Of a DNA stretch of 38,864 nt, positions 22,807 through 30,887 are shown in pieces. The number at the start of each line of letters is the position of its first letter. Positions within the stretch are counted from its first letter, which is position 1. The stretch is from Planctomycetota bacterium. Its GTDB lineage: Bacteria; Planctomycetota; Phycisphaerae; Sedimentisphaerales; UBA12454. Under the pieces are notes generated by a model. It worked only from the letters and a program-made list of their open reading frames with translations, was not told the origin of the DNA and ran no database searches. The DNA lies in contig JAHJUV010000109.1 of assembly GCA_018828825.1 (NCBI GenBank), positions 1 to 38,864 of the forward strand, written 5' to 3'. The position numbers were made by a program, and so were the translations under genes.

Positions 22807-23322
22807 TTGGCAGAAGAGTCAAGAATAATTAGCGGTCAGGACAGTGCTCTTGAAGAGACGGTAGTAAAAGTTTTCCGTTGCTCCAAGGTTGTCAAGGGCG
22901 GAAGACGGTTCAGCTTTGCGGCTATGGTTGCTGTCGGCGACCGTGCCGGGAAAGTTGGAATTGGATACGGTAAGGCGAAAGAAGTACCTATGGCTGTAAA
23001 CAAAGCGATAAAAGATGCTCGCAAGAGTTTATATAAGATATCGCTGAACGGCCAGACTATACCGCATCAGAGCACGGGTAAATTCGGCGCAACAAAGATA
23101 GTATTAATACCCGCAAGCCCGGGAACGGGAGTTATAGCCGGCTCTAGTGCAAGAGCGGTTCTGGAGCTTGTCGGAGTTCACGATGTGCTGACGAAAGTTT
23201 ACGGCAGTACGACTACAAAAAATGTTGTTAAAGCGACAATGAACGGTTTGTTAAAACTTCGCGACCCGCAGTCGATAGGACAGATTCGCGGCGTTGCTGT
23301 AGAACCGGTGAAAAGGTGGTGA
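22807..23322 (+). CDS. rpsE: 30S ribosomal protein S5 (TTG start)
   Basis: S5 contributes to translational fidelity and the mRNA entry channel. The 171-residue product from TTG 22807 reads MAEESRII, then ETVVKVFRCSKVVKGGRRFS, FAAMVAVGDRAGKVGIGYGKAKEVP, PASPGTGVIAGSSARAVLELVG and VVKATMNGLLKLRDP. TTG 22807 is favoured by GGAG eight nucleotides upstream. An earlier TTG at 22726 would add 27 residues unlike S5 and lies inside the structured leader. rplO follows after seven nucleotides, so rpmD (L30) is missing from its usual place. Confidence 0.95.
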   Translation: MAEESRIISGQDSALEETVVKVFRCSKVVKGGRRFSFAAMVAVGDRAGKVGIGYGKAKEVPMAVNKAIKDARKSLYKISLNGQTIPHQSTGKFGATKIVLIPASPGTGVIAGSSARAVLELVGVHDVLTKVYGSTTTKNVVKATMNGLLKLRDPQSIGQIRGVAVEPVKRW

Positions 23323-23329
23323 TGGAGTT

Positions 23330-23776
23330 ATGCTAAGTCATGAAATAACTTCAATAGCAGGCGGACATAAAAAACGCAAAAGAATCGCGCGAGGCATCGG
23401 CTCAGGTCACGGCAAGACCAGCGGCAGAGGCCATAAGGGAAGTTTGAGCAGGGCTGGTGCCGGCGGAAAGCTCGGCTATGAAGGCGGCTCAATGCCTCTG
23501 TTCAGAAGGCTTCCGAAACGCGGTTTCAGCAATTACAATTTTGCCTGCAGATATGAAATAATAAATGTATCGCAGCTCGACAGATTCGATAACGGTGCTG
23601 TAATCGATGTTAAATCGCTTTTCGATGCAGGACTTGTCAACAGTATCAGGAGCAAAATTAAAGTTCTTGGCGATGGTGAGCTTACCAAAAAACTGCAGGT
23701 AAGCGCTCATAAATACAGCAAGGCCGCTCACGGAAAAATATTGAGTTGCGGCGGAGAAGCCAAAATTGTGGCATAA
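23330..23776 (+). CDS. rplO: 50S ribosomal protein L15
   Basis: L15 is a late-assembly 50S protein. The 148-residue product begins MLSHEITSIAGGHKKRKRIARG (read in two parts) and has GSGHGKTSGRGHKGSLSRAG, GGSMPLFRRLPKRGFSN and the C-terminal domain with VKSLFDAGLVNS and HKYSKAAHGKILSCGGE. Length is typical. It directly follows rpsE and precedes secY, as in most spc operons lacking rpmD. Confidence 0.96.
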   Translation: MLSHEITSIAGGHKKRKRIARGIGSGHGKTSGRGHKGSLSRAGAGGKLGYEGGSMPLFRRLPKRGFSNYNFACRYEIINVSQLDRFDNGAVIDVKSLFDAGLVNSIRSKIKVLGDGELTKKLQVSAHKYSKAAHGKILSCGGEAKIVA

Positions 23777-23796
23777 GAAATTGACAAGGAAGACAA

Positions 23797-25167
23797 ATGT
23801 TTAGTGCAGCTGCAAGTATATTTAAGATTCCTGATTTGCGGAACAAGGTGCTATTTACGATAGCGCTGCTGATAATTTACCGCATTGGGTTTCATATTCC
23901 TGTGCCGGGCATAGACGTACAGCGAATGACAGGCGCCACTCAGCGGCAGGACCAGGACAGTCCTGTCGGCAGGGCATTGGAACACCTGCAGATGCTTAGC
24001 GGCGGCCAATTCGGAAAAAGCTGTCTGTTCGGGCTCGGTATTATGCCCTATATAACCAGTTCTATTATACTAATGCTGCTCGGCGAAGTTCTGCCCTCTC
24101 TTAAGAAACTAAAAGAAGAGGGGCAGACAGGCTATAAGAAAATACAGGAATATACGCGCTATTTAACCGTGCCGATATGCCTGATTCAATCGATGATGTT
24201 CGTGAAAATGATGAAGCCTTACGCATATCCCGGACTTGAAGCGGCATCGGTTATTTTTGGCGTTGTCGGTATGACTGCCGGGACGATATTTTTGATGTGG
24301 CTCGGTGAGCAGATTGACGAATACGGTATCGGAAACGGTATAAGCCTTTTAATTATGGCAGGTATCGTTTCCCGGATGCCCGGTACGATAGCCAGGGTAT
24401 GGCAGAGTACGTCATTTACCGTAGGCGCCGGGACGGCGGCAGGAACATACGGGCCCGGAAAGATAATGTTTTTGATGATAGCTTTTGTGTTTGTTGTCGC
24501 AGGAGCGATACTGATAACACAGGGCCAAAGGCGAATACCGGTACAGCAGGCCAAACAGATGCGCGGTATGCGGATGTACGGCGGACAGAGGCATTATCTG
24601 CCGTTGAGAATAAATCACGGCGGCGTTATGCCGATAATTTTCGCTTCGAGTCTTATGCAGTTTCCGCCGATACTTTTCGCTCAGCTTTTGAGTATTCCAA
24701 AGTTCAGCAACTCGGCGGTATTGGGAAATATAGCTATGTCGCTTCGTCCAGGAGCGTATATATATAACGTTTTGTATATTGTACTGATAGTTCTGTTTTC
24801 GTATTTCTGGACGACGGTTCAGTTCCAGCCTAAGGAAATGGCCAAGAACCTCCGCAATTCCGGCAGTTTTATACCGGGTCTTCGTCCCGGACACAGAACA
24901 GCCGAGTATCTTGAAACGGTAATGGCGAGAATTACATTTTACGGAGCGGCTTTTCTGGCGATTATAGCGGTTGTGCCGACTGTTATCTCTCAGTTGCCGG
25001 GACTGGATATCGATTGGCAGGTTGCATCTTTCTTCGGCGGTACTGGTTTGCTGATTGTCGTAAGCGTATCGCTGGATTTGGTACAGAGAGTAGAAGCTAA
25101 TCTGCTAATGCGAAATTACGAAGGTTTCAGTTCGACCGGAAGAATAAAAGGAGCTCGCGGATGGTAA
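23797..25167 (+). CDS. secY: Preprotein translocase subunit SecY
   Basis: SecY is the channel subunit of the SecYEG translocon in the cytoplasmic membrane. The 456-residue product shows about ten hydrophobic segments, starting with KVLFTIALLIIYRIGFHIPV and the plug-proximal VPGID. Further landmarks are LGIMPYITSSIILMLLGEVLP, GNGISLLIMAGIV, LPLRINHGGVMPIIFASSLM, and the cytosolic RNSGSFIPGLRPG loop near the C-terminus. AAGGAAG precedes ATG 23797. Its end overlaps adk by seven nucleotides, implying coupled translation. Confidence 0.97.
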   Translation: MFSAAASIFKIPDLRNKVLFTIALLIIYRIGFHIPVPGIDVQRMTGATQRQDQDSPVGRALEHLQMLSGGQFGKSCLFGLGIMPYITSSIILMLLGEVLPSLKKLKEEGQTGYKKIQEYTRYLTVPICLIQSMMFVKMMKPYAYPGLEAASVIFGVVGMTAGTIFLMWLGEQIDEYGIGNGISLLIMAGIVSRMPGTIARVWQSTSFTVGAGTAAGTYGPGKIMFLMIAFVFVVAGAILITQGQRRIPVQQAKQMRGMRMYGGQRHYLPLRINHGGVMPIIFASSLMQFPPILFAQLLSIPKFSNSAVLGNIAMSLRPGAYIYNVLYIVLIVLFSYFWTTVQFQPKEMAKNLRNSGSFIPGLRPGHRTAEYLETVMARITFYGAAFLAIIAVVPTVISQLPGLDIDWQVASFFGGTGLLIVVSVSLDLVQRVEANLLMRNYEGFSSTGRIKGARGW

Positions 25168-25817
25168 TCGTATTGCTTGGTCCGCCGGGAGCCGGAAAAG
25201 GCACGCAGTGCAAGCGGATTGTAGAAAAATATAAGCTGGTCCATTTGTCCAGCGGCGATATTTTAAGAAGTCATCGTGCCAATGGGACGGAGCTTGGCAA
25301 AAAGGCCGCGGAGTTTATGGATTCAGGCAAACTTGTGCCGGACCAGTTGATAATAGAAATGATGGCCGGTGCGATAGAATCGGCACAGGGCAATTGTGTG
25401 CTGGACGGTTTTCCCCGCACAGTAGTGCAGGCGGCAGAGCTTGACAAGGAACTGTTGCGAAAAGGGCAGAAAATTGATGCTATTGTCAATCTCGTTATTG
25501 ACGACAATGTTATAGAAAAAAGATTAACCGGCAGGCGGAGTTGTCCGGCCTGCGGCGCTGTTTATCATATAGATACTTTAAAACCAAAGGCTGAAAGCTT
25601 TTGCGACAAGTGCCCGAAACAGGAGCTTGTCCAGCGGACCGATGATAAGCCGGAAGTTGTGAAACAGAGACTTCAAACTTATCATCATCAGACCGCTGCG
25701 GTAGTGGGTTACTACGCCGAAAAAGGCCGGCAGGTTTTGGATATTGACGCCGAGAAATCTGTCGATGAGGTAACAAAACTGGTGATAGAGAAACTTGACA
25801 GTCTTGCGGCGGTTTGA
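25161..25817 (+). CDS. adk: Adenylate kinase, zinc-lid type
   Basis: Adenylate kinase interconverts ATP plus AMP and two ADP in the cytoplasm. The 218-residue product has the P-loop GPPGAGKGT (residues 7-15), LSSGDILR, the AMP site LDGFPRT and RLTGRRSCPACGAVYH opening the lid. The lid has four cysteines (Cys128, Cys131, Cys148, Cys151), indicating structural zinc as in Gram-positive enzymes. AAGGAG sits before ATG 25161 inside the secY end. The secY-adk-map-infA order is common. Confidence 0.97.
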   Translation: MVIVLLGPPGAGKGTQCKRIVEKYKLVHLSSGDILRSHRANGTELGKKAAEFMDSGKLVPDQLIIEMMAGAIESAQGNCVLDGFPRTVVQAAELDKELLRKGQKIDAIVNLVIDDNVIEKRLTGRRSCPACGAVYHIDTLKPKAESFCDKCPKQELVQRTDDKPEVVKQRLQTYHHQTAAVVGYYAEKGRQVLDIDAEKSVDEVTKLVIEKLDSLAAV

Positions 25818-25826
25818 CAAAATAAA

Positions 25827-26606
25827 ATGGCGATAACATTAAGAAGTCGCAGAGAAGTGGAGTTGATGAAAAAAGCCGGCGGGGTTGTCGCCGATGTTCT
25901 TTTAAAACTGAAAGAGTCCGCGGTAGCAGGAATAAGCACTGCTGAACTGAATCGTATAGCCGAAGATGTGACAAAACAGGCTGGCGCCATAGCTCTTTTT
26001 AAGGGTATTCAAAACCCGTATGGCTACAAGGCCTTTCCGGCTGCGATATGTACTTCGATAAACGAACAGGTGGTGCACGGAATACCGTCGGACAAGGTAA
26101 TACTGCAGGAAGGTGATATTCTCAGCGTCGATTTCGGTGTAAAGCTGTTGGGCTATTGCGGTGATGCGGCTGTAACGCTTGCGATAGGAGCTATCGACGA
26201 GCAGAAGCAGCGGCTTATGTATGTTACTGCCCGAATGCTCGATACGGCGATAGAGCACAGCAGGGCAGGTGAAAAATGGAGCCGAGTAGCCGGGCTGATG
26301 CAGAAAGTTGCGGAATCGGCAGGTTTTTCAGTTGTTACCGATTTTGTCGGCCATGGGATAGGTACCCAGATGCACGAAGACCCGAAAGTTCCGAATTATG
26401 TGAGCCGGGAACTTTTGCATAACGACATTTTACTGCAGGAAGGAATGATACTTGCCGTCGAGCCTATGGTAAATATGGGCGCGAGCGAAGTGGTAACTTT
26501 AAAGGACGGCTGGACAGTTGCCGCAAAGGACGGCAGACCGTCGGCTCATTTTGAGCATACGATAGCGATAACGAAAAACGGCTGTGAGGTGCTGACAGTA
26601 AAATAA
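25827..26606 (+). CDS. map: Methionine aminopeptidase, type I
   Basis: This enzyme removes the initiator Met from nascent proteins. The 259-residue product has the five metal ligands of the pita-bread fold: Asp102 (SVDFG), Asp113 (CGDAAVT), His176 (GHGIGTQMHEDP), Glu212 (AVEPM) and Glu243 (HFEHTIAIT). His84 in VVHGIPSD is the usual substrate-side residue. The N-terminus ITLRSRREVELMKKAGGVV is typical. No zinc-finger extension is present. It is nine nucleotides after adk and without an obvious Shine-Dalgarno sequence. Confidence 0.97.
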   Translation: MAITLRSRREVELMKKAGGVVADVLLKLKESAVAGISTAELNRIAEDVTKQAGAIALFKGIQNPYGYKAFPAAICTSINEQVVHGIPSDKVILQEGDILSVDFGVKLLGYCGDAAVTLAIGAIDEQKQRLMYVTARMLDTAIEHSRAGEKWSRVAGLMQKVAESAGFSVVTDFVGHGIGTQMHEDPKVPNYVSRELLHNDILLQEGMILAVEPMVNMGASEVVTLKDGWTVAAKDGRPSAHFEHTIAITKNGCEVLTVK

Positions 26607-26623
26607 ACAGCACTTGTGGTTAT

Positions 26624-26839
26624 ATGTCAAAAAAGGATGCAATAATAGTTGAGGGCAAAATTCTCGAGGCCCTGCCGAATGCAATGTTCAGAGTTGAACT
26701 GCAGAACGGGCATGCGATTATGGCGCACGTGTCCGGGAAGATGCGAATGCATTTTATAAGGATACTTGCAGGCGACACGGTTACGGTTGAGATGTCGCCT
26801 TACGATTTGACGAAAGGAAGGATAATCCTGCGGCATTAG
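26624..26839 (+). CDS. infA: Translation initiation factor IF-1
   Basis: IF-1 occupies the A site during initiation and stimulates IF2 and IF3. The 71-residue product is a single S1/OB domain: IIVEGKILEALPNAMFRVEL, GHAIMAHVSGKMRMHFIRIL and GDTVTVEMSPYDLTKGRI. Length and motif are canonical. It sits between map and rpmJ in the usual order, with short spacers on both sides. Confidence 0.97.
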   Translation: MSKKDAIIVEGKILEALPNAMFRVELQNGHAIMAHVSGKMRMHFIRILAGDTVTVEMSPYDLTKGRIILRH

Positions 26840-26855
26840 CGGGACAAGGTGATTT

Positions 26856-26972
26856 ATGAAAGTAAGAAGTTCAGTAAAAAGAATATGCGAAAATTGTAAA
26901 CTTATTCGTCGCAAGGGCGTCGTACGGGTAATTTGCTCGGCGAACCCTCGCCATAAACAAAGACAAGGCTGA
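26856..26972 (+). CDS. rpmJ: 50S ribosomal protein L36, zinc-binding type
   Basis: This is a 38-codon gene. The product reads MKVRSSVKRICENCK, then LIRRKGVVRVICSANPRHK, and ends QRQG. The zinc ligands Cys11, Cys14, Cys27 and His33 are all present, so it is the C+ form. ACAAGGTGA precedes ATG 26856. It lies between infA and rpsM, the standard position, which supports the call despite the small size. Confidence 0.95.
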   Translation: MKVRSSVKRICENCKLIRRKGVVRVICSANPRHKQRQG

Positions 26973-26991
26973 TTTTTATCGGAGAATAAAT

Positions 26992-27378
26992 ATGCCGCGT
27001 ATAGTTGGTGTTGATATACCGAATGACAAAGCGATAGCGATTTCGCTGACCTATATTCATGGTATTGGGAAATATATAGCAGAAAAAATACTCGATGAAA
27101 TCGGTATAAAGTTCGATGTTCGTGCGAACAAGCTTACCGAAGATGAAATAAGCAAAATCGCGCAGATTATCGACCGTGATTACAGGGTTGAAGGCCAGCT
27201 TAGAAGGCAGGTTTCGCAGGATATCGCAAGACTGAAGGACATAGGCTGCTATCGCGGGCTGAGGCACCGTAAAGGACTGCCCGTAAGAGGTCAGCAGACT
27301 CAGAGCAACGCCCGTACAAGAAAAGGCAAGAGAAAGACAGTTGCCGGCAAGAAAGGCGTAAAAGAAATACGTTCATAA
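26992..27378 (+). CDS. rpsM: 30S ribosomal protein S13
   Basis: S13 is in the 30S head, contacting P-site tRNA and bridging to the 50S. The 128-residue product has PRIVGVDIPNDKAIAISLTY, IHGIGKYIAEKILDEIGI, LRRQVSQDIARLKDIGCYRG and the tail LRHRKGLPVRGQQTQSNART ending in a Lys-rich stretch. CGGAG precedes the start. It opens the alpha-type segment. Confidence 0.97.
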   Translation: MPRIVGVDIPNDKAIAISLTYIHGIGKYIAEKILDEIGIKFDVRANKLTEDEISKIAQIIDRDYRVEGQLRRQVSQDIARLKDIGCYRGLRHRKGLPVRGQQTQSNARTRKGKRKTVAGKKGVKEIRS

Positions 27379-27399
27379 TATTTGAGGTATTTATACTAA

Positions 27400-27771
27400 A
27401 TGGCTAAGGGAAAAATAAGAAAGAACGTTTCAAGGGCGATTGTTCATATTAGATCGACCTTTAACAACACGATGATAACTATAACCGATACAGATGGTGA
27501 TACTGTCTGCCGGGATTCGGCAGGTACGGTAGGTTTTAAAGGTTCACGTAAGAGTACGCCTTTCGCCGCACAAAGGGCAGCGGAAAAATGTGCAAACGCG
27601 GCCAAGCGTTCCGGCGTTCGTGAAGTTGAAGTAAGAGTTAAAGGCCCCGGTTCAGGCCGGGAATCGGCGATATCGGCCCTGCAGGCGGCAGGACTGAGAA
27701 TATCGTCGATTGAAGATGTTACGCCTATACCTCATAACGGCTGTCGTCCGCCGAAAAGAAGAAGAGTTTAA
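27400..27771 (+). CDS. rpsK: 30S ribosomal protein S11
   Basis: S11 lies on the 30S platform near the E site and the anti-Shine-Dalgarno region. The 123-residue product has AIVHIRSTFNNTMITITDTD, GFKGSRKSTPFAAQRAAE, VKGPGSGRESAISALQAAGL and the conserved end TPIPHNGCRPPKRRRV. It is placed normally between rpsM and rpsD. GAGG lies about 15 nt upstream of ATG 27400, somewhat far for a ribosome-binding site. Confidence 0.97.
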   Translation: MAKGKIRKNVSRAIVHIRSTFNNTMITITDTDGDTVCRDSAGTVGFKGSRKSTPFAAQRAAEKCANAAKRSGVREVEVRVKGPGSGRESAISALQAAGLRISSIEDVTPIPHNGCRPPKRRRV

Positions 27772-27801
27772 TGCTTAATAAATTTTGGAGCAGATAGAAA
27801 T

Positions 27802-28434
27802 ATGGGTCGTTATCTTGATTCATCCTGTAAGTTATGCCGTCGTGAAGGCATGAAATTGATGCTTAAGGGTATTCGCTGTGAGACGGGCAAATGCCCGATT
27901 GAGAAGCGTCAGAAAAATGTCGCACCCGGTATGCACGGCTGGCGCCGCGGCAGAGGAAGCGATTATGGTATTCGTCTCCGCGAAAAGCAAAAAGTTAAAC
28001 GGTATTATGGGCTTGGTGAAACGCAGTTTATGCGGTACATCGAAAAAGCTGAACATACTATAGGCAATACCGGAGAGGTTTTGCTTGGTATGCTCGAGAG
28101 ACGGCTCGATAATGTTGTTTATAAACTTAATTTTGCGCCTTCGAGGAAATCCGCGAGACAGTTGATTGCTCATGGACACATCCGTGTTAACGGAAGGAAG
28201 GTCGATATTGCCGATTTCTCCGTGAGGATAGGCGATAAGATAACTATCAAGACCTCGGAAAAGAGCAAAAAGAGAATAAGAACACAGCTGGACACGAATC
28301 CGAATTATTCCGCACAGGGCTGGCTGCAGCTCGATATCAAAGGACCTTCAGCCACGATTGTTGCAATGCCTTCAAGGCAGGATGTGCAGCTCCCGATAGA
28401 GGAACAGCTCGTGATAGAGTTCTGTTCAAGATAG
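27802..28434 (+). CDS. rpsD: 30S ribosomal protein S4, zinc-binding type
   Basis: S4 is a primary 16S rRNA binder and, in several bacteria, an autoregulator. The 210-residue product has an N-terminal zinc site (Cys9, Cys12, Cys26, Cys31) and the S4 RNA-binding domain MLERRLDNVVYKLNFAPSRK, ARQLIAHGHIRVNGRKVDI. It ends in EEQLVIEFCSR. The stop is followed by a 115-nt spacer with a nested hairpin before rpoA, so an S4-responsive site there is conceivable but unproven. Confidence 0.97.
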   Translation: MGRYLDSSCKLCRREGMKLMLKGIRCETGKCPIEKRQKNVAPGMHGWRRGRGSDYGIRLREKQKVKRYYGLGETQFMRYIEKAEHTIGNTGEVLLGMLERRLDNVVYKLNFAPSRKSARQLIAHGHIRVNGRKVDIADFSVRIGDKITIKTSEKSKKRIRTQLDTNPNYSAQGWLQLDIKGPSATIVAMPSRQDVQLPIEEQLVIEFCSR

Positions 28435-28464
28435 CTTTTGTTTTTATAAAACTGAAGATAACCG

Positions 28465-28528
28465 GGCAGGTAACAGATAGCGTTTTTTAAAGTACAGGCC
28501 CCTGTCAAGAACGCTGAGAACATCTGCC
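28465..28528 (+). promoter_or_regulatory. Nested hairpin leader of rpoA
   Basis: From outside in, CAGAT (28474-28478) pairs with ATCTG (28522-28526), AGCGTT (28479-28484) with AACGCT (28510-28515), and ACAGG (28494-28498) with CCTGT (28501-28505). An alternative base, GGCAG (28465-28469) with CTGCC (28524-28528), competes with the first stem. The structure ends about 14 nt before the GGAGG of rpoA and fills most of the rpsD-rpoA spacer. It is a candidate for setting rpoA expression apart from the r-protein genes. No U-tract follows. Confidence 0.45.
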
Positions 28529-28549
28529 AATTTTAATGGAGGCCAAAAA

Positions 28550-29551
28550 ATGAGAATAACCTGGAGAGGAATGGAACTTCCGACACGCGTTGAAATGGAC
28601 AAACAGATTTCAACGAGCAATTACGGACTTTTCCGCATTGAGCCTTTTGAGCACGGATTTGGTACGACGATTGGCAACAGCCTAAGGCGGGTTCTGCTTT
28701 CTTCGCTTGAAGGAGCGGCAGTAACCAGCGTAAAAATTGCAGGCGCAGACCATGAGTTTGCTTCGCTGCGGGGCATTAAGGAGGATGTAACTGAAATCAT
28801 CCTTAATGTTAAAAATCTTATTATCAATAAGACCAGCCCCGAACCGAAGGTTGTAAAATTGACGGCTGATAAAGCCGGCGCTGCAACTGCGGGGCAGATT
28901 CAGTGCGACCCTACTGTTGAGATGGTAAACAAGGACCACGTAATCGCGACGTTGACCGAGAATGTGAAATTCTCGATGGAAATGACGATAGAGACCGGCC
29001 GCGGCTATTCGCCCGCTTCCGAGAGACTTGCTGAAACGGACAGGTTCGAACAGGAAGCCGGCAGGGTCGAAGTTGATGCGGTCTATTCGCCCATCGTCCG
29101 GGTGCGGTATAAAACTGAAGATACCCGCGTGGGACAAAAGACCAATTACGACCGGCTGATTCTTGAAATATGGACTAACGGCTCGGTTACGCCTGAGATG
29201 GCTCTTGTAGAAGCCGGCAAAATACTTCGGAAACATGTAAATCCGTTTGTGCAATATTTTGAAATCGGTACCGAAACGATCGAAGAGGCCCAGAGCAGTG
29301 AAGTAGAAGAAGAAAAGAAAATTGATGGACAGCTTACTGAGAAGCTGACTATGCCTATACAGGAACTTGACCTGAGTGTTCGTGCGAGTAACTGTCTTGA
29401 GTCAAGTCATATAGAGACAGTAGAGCAGTTGGTTAGGATGACCGAAGCGGACCTGTTGAAGCTTCGCAGCTTTGGCAAGACAAGCCTTCGTGAAATTCAT
29501 CGCAAGCTCGCTGATATTGGGCTGTCGCTTGGAATGACTGATATTGATTAA
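28550..29551 (+). CDS. rpoA: DNA-directed RNA polymerase subunit alpha
   Basis: The alpha subunit dimerises to nucleate RNA polymerase and its C-terminal domain binds UP elements and activators. The 333-residue product has the N-terminal dimerisation domain with EPFEHGFGTTIGNSLRRVLL and GIKEDVTEIILNVKNL. An acidic linker (about residues 245-262) follows, and then the C-terminal domain with LDLSVRASNCLESSHIETV and LRSFGKTSLREIHRKLADIG. The Arg and Asn of the SVRASN motif, which contact DNA in E. coli, are kept. GGAGG lies nine nucleotides before ATG. Confidence 0.98.
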   Translation: MRITWRGMELPTRVEMDKQISTSNYGLFRIEPFEHGFGTTIGNSLRRVLLSSLEGAAVTSVKIAGADHEFASLRGIKEDVTEIILNVKNLIINKTSPEPKVVKLTADKAGAATAGQIQCDPTVEMVNKDHVIATLTENVKFSMEMTIETGRGYSPASERLAETDRFEQEAGRVEVDAVYSPIVRVRYKTEDTRVGQKTNYDRLILEIWTNGSVTPEMALVEAGKILRKHVNPFVQYFEIGTETIEEAQSSEVEEEKKIDGQLTEKLTMPIQELDLSVRASNCLESSHIETVEQLVRMTEADLLKLRSFGKTSLREIHRKLADIGLSLGMTDID

Positions 29552-29581
29552 AATTATTTAGTTTTTGAGGTATGAACAGAT

Positions 29582-30052
29582 ATGCGTCATAGAATTGCAG
29601 GTGGACAACTTAATAGAACCGGTGCACACAGGGTCGCGTTACGCAGGAATCTTGCGGCTTCCCTTTTTGAGCATGAAACTATAAGTACAACAATGCCGAA
29701 GGCAAAACACGTCAAAAGTTTTGTTGAAAAGCTTATAACACTTGCCAAGAAAGGCGACCTGGCGTCAAGACGCCGTGCGATAGCGCTGCTTGGCAATCGT
29801 AATATTGTCGAAGAAGTTGACGACAGGATAGAAAAGAAGGGCACGGTTATCGGTAAATTGTTCAGCGAGATCGGCCCCAGATACCTTGACAGAGCCGGCG
29901 GATATACAAGAATTATTAAGCTCGCAAAGACCCGTTTAGGCGATAACAGCTCGCTTGTTCTTTTGCAACTGGTAGGTCGGGAAAAGCAGGCTGAAACACC
30001 GCAAAAGGGCGGCAAAAAGAAAACTTCCAAAAAGAAAGCGGACAAAAAGTAG
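29582..30052 (+). CDS. rplQ: 50S ribosomal protein L17
   Basis: L17 is located near the tunnel exit. The 156-residue product starts MRHRIAGGQLNRTGAHR and has RNLAASLFEHETISTTMPKA, KRVEKLITLAKKGD-like sequence (FVEKLITLAKKGDLASRR) and GGYTRIIKLAKTRLGDNSSL. A Lys-rich tail of about 25 residues extends beyond the usual ~120-130. It is the last r-protein gene of the block, followed by a HIT-family gene. Confidence 0.96.
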   Translation: MRHRIAGGQLNRTGAHRVALRRNLAASLFEHETISTTMPKAKHVKSFVEKLITLAKKGDLASRRRAIALLGNRNIVEEVDDRIEKKGTVIGKLFSEIGPRYLDRAGGYTRIIKLAKTRLGDNSSLVLLQLVGREKQAETPQKGGKKKTSKKKADKK

Positions 30053-30102
30053 AAAACGGAAGAGTAGAAAAATAAATTAAATCAGATTCAGGAGGCTGAT
30101 AA

Positions 30103-30516
30103 TTGGCTGACAATTGTATATTCTGCAAAATTGCTGCCGGCCAAATACCTTCTGTGAAGATTTACGAGGATGAAAAAGTTATCGCGTTTCTCGATGTCGG
30201 CCCTGTCAGCGATGGCCATACTCTCGTAATACCGAAACAGCATTATACAAAAGTGCACGAGTGTCCGCCGGAGATTTTGGCTTCAATCACGTCGGTTTTA
30301 CCGAAAGTTGCCGGGGCGGTTTTTGCCGCTTTAGCTGTAGATGGTTATAATGTTTTGTGCAATAACGGCAGGGCGGCAGGACAGCTTGTTGAGCATTTGC
30401 ATTTTCATATAATACCGAGAAAAACCGGCGATGGTGTTTTTAGTCATTGGCCGGCGTTTAAATATCCGCAAGGCAAAGCGGAAGAACTTGCCGAGAAAAT
30501 TCGTGCCAAACTGTAA
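30103..30516 (+). CDS. HIT-family nucleotide hydrolase/transferase (TTG start)
   Basis: HIT proteins hydrolyse purine nucleoside phosphoramidates or similar nucleotide conjugates through a covalent His-AMP intermediate. The 137-residue product has Cys5-x2-Cys8 (NCIFCKI), the FLDVGPVSDGHTLVIPKQHY strand region and the triad His98-Leu-His100-Phe-His102, followed by Ile-Ile-Pro. The start is TTG 30103, with GGAGG seven nucleotides upstream. It is 50 bp after rplQ on the same strand and may ride on the r-protein transcript. The exact substrate cannot be told; HinT-like is the best guess. Confidence 0.93.
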   Translation: MADNCIFCKIAAGQIPSVKIYEDEKVIAFLDVGPVSDGHTLVIPKQHYTKVHECPPEILASITSVLPKVAGAVFAALAVDGYNVLCNNGRAAGQLVEHLHFHIIPRKTGDGVFSHWPAFKYPQGKAEELAEKIRAKL

Positions 30517-30562
30517 TTGATTTATCTTTTAAAGTCTGGTAGTTTTATAAGTTGAGATTGAT

Positions 30563-30636
<74 letters not shown>

Positions 30637-30647
30637 TTGACGCAAGT

Positions 30648-30681
30648 AAGGCAGTTGCAATGGCTTAATTGTGGCTGCCTT
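30648..30681 (+). terminator. Possible terminator after tRNA-fMet
   Basis: AAGGCAG (30648-30654) pairs with CTGCCTT (30675-30681), and CAAT (58-61) with ATTG (68-71) inside, across a 3x3 internal loop. The tail CGGTCGTTTATAGG has only a short T run, so termination efficiency is uncertain. Position after the last gene of the superoperon makes a terminator or 3' processing signal sensible. Confidence 0.4.
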
Positions 30682-30887
30682 CGGTCGTTTATAGGGTGCG
30701 TGTCATTAAATTGTAATAGATATGGACAAAAGTGCATAAGTGTACAAGAGCAGAAGAAAGAATGAACATCAAACATTGAACAATTGAACGCTCAACGTTG
30801 AATATAATATCGCCAAGGGGCAGGTAAGTTTCGTTTAGGTTTTGGTCCGTCAGAGGCGGGTAAAAGTTCGAATAGTTACGGATTATT
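30682..30887 (+). promoter_or_regulatory. aroDE upstream region with TATAAT box
   Basis: The spacer contains a perfect TATAAT at 30803-30808 inside a Ttgaac-rich repeat (ttgaacaattgaacgctcaacgttgaa). The TTGAAC hexamers are 13 or 21 nt away rather than 16-18, so the promoter assignment is weak. From 30809 to 30887 lies a leader rich in G (CCAAGGGGCAGG, GGTCCGTCAGAGGCGGG) with no recognised riboswitch. Confidence 0.3.
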
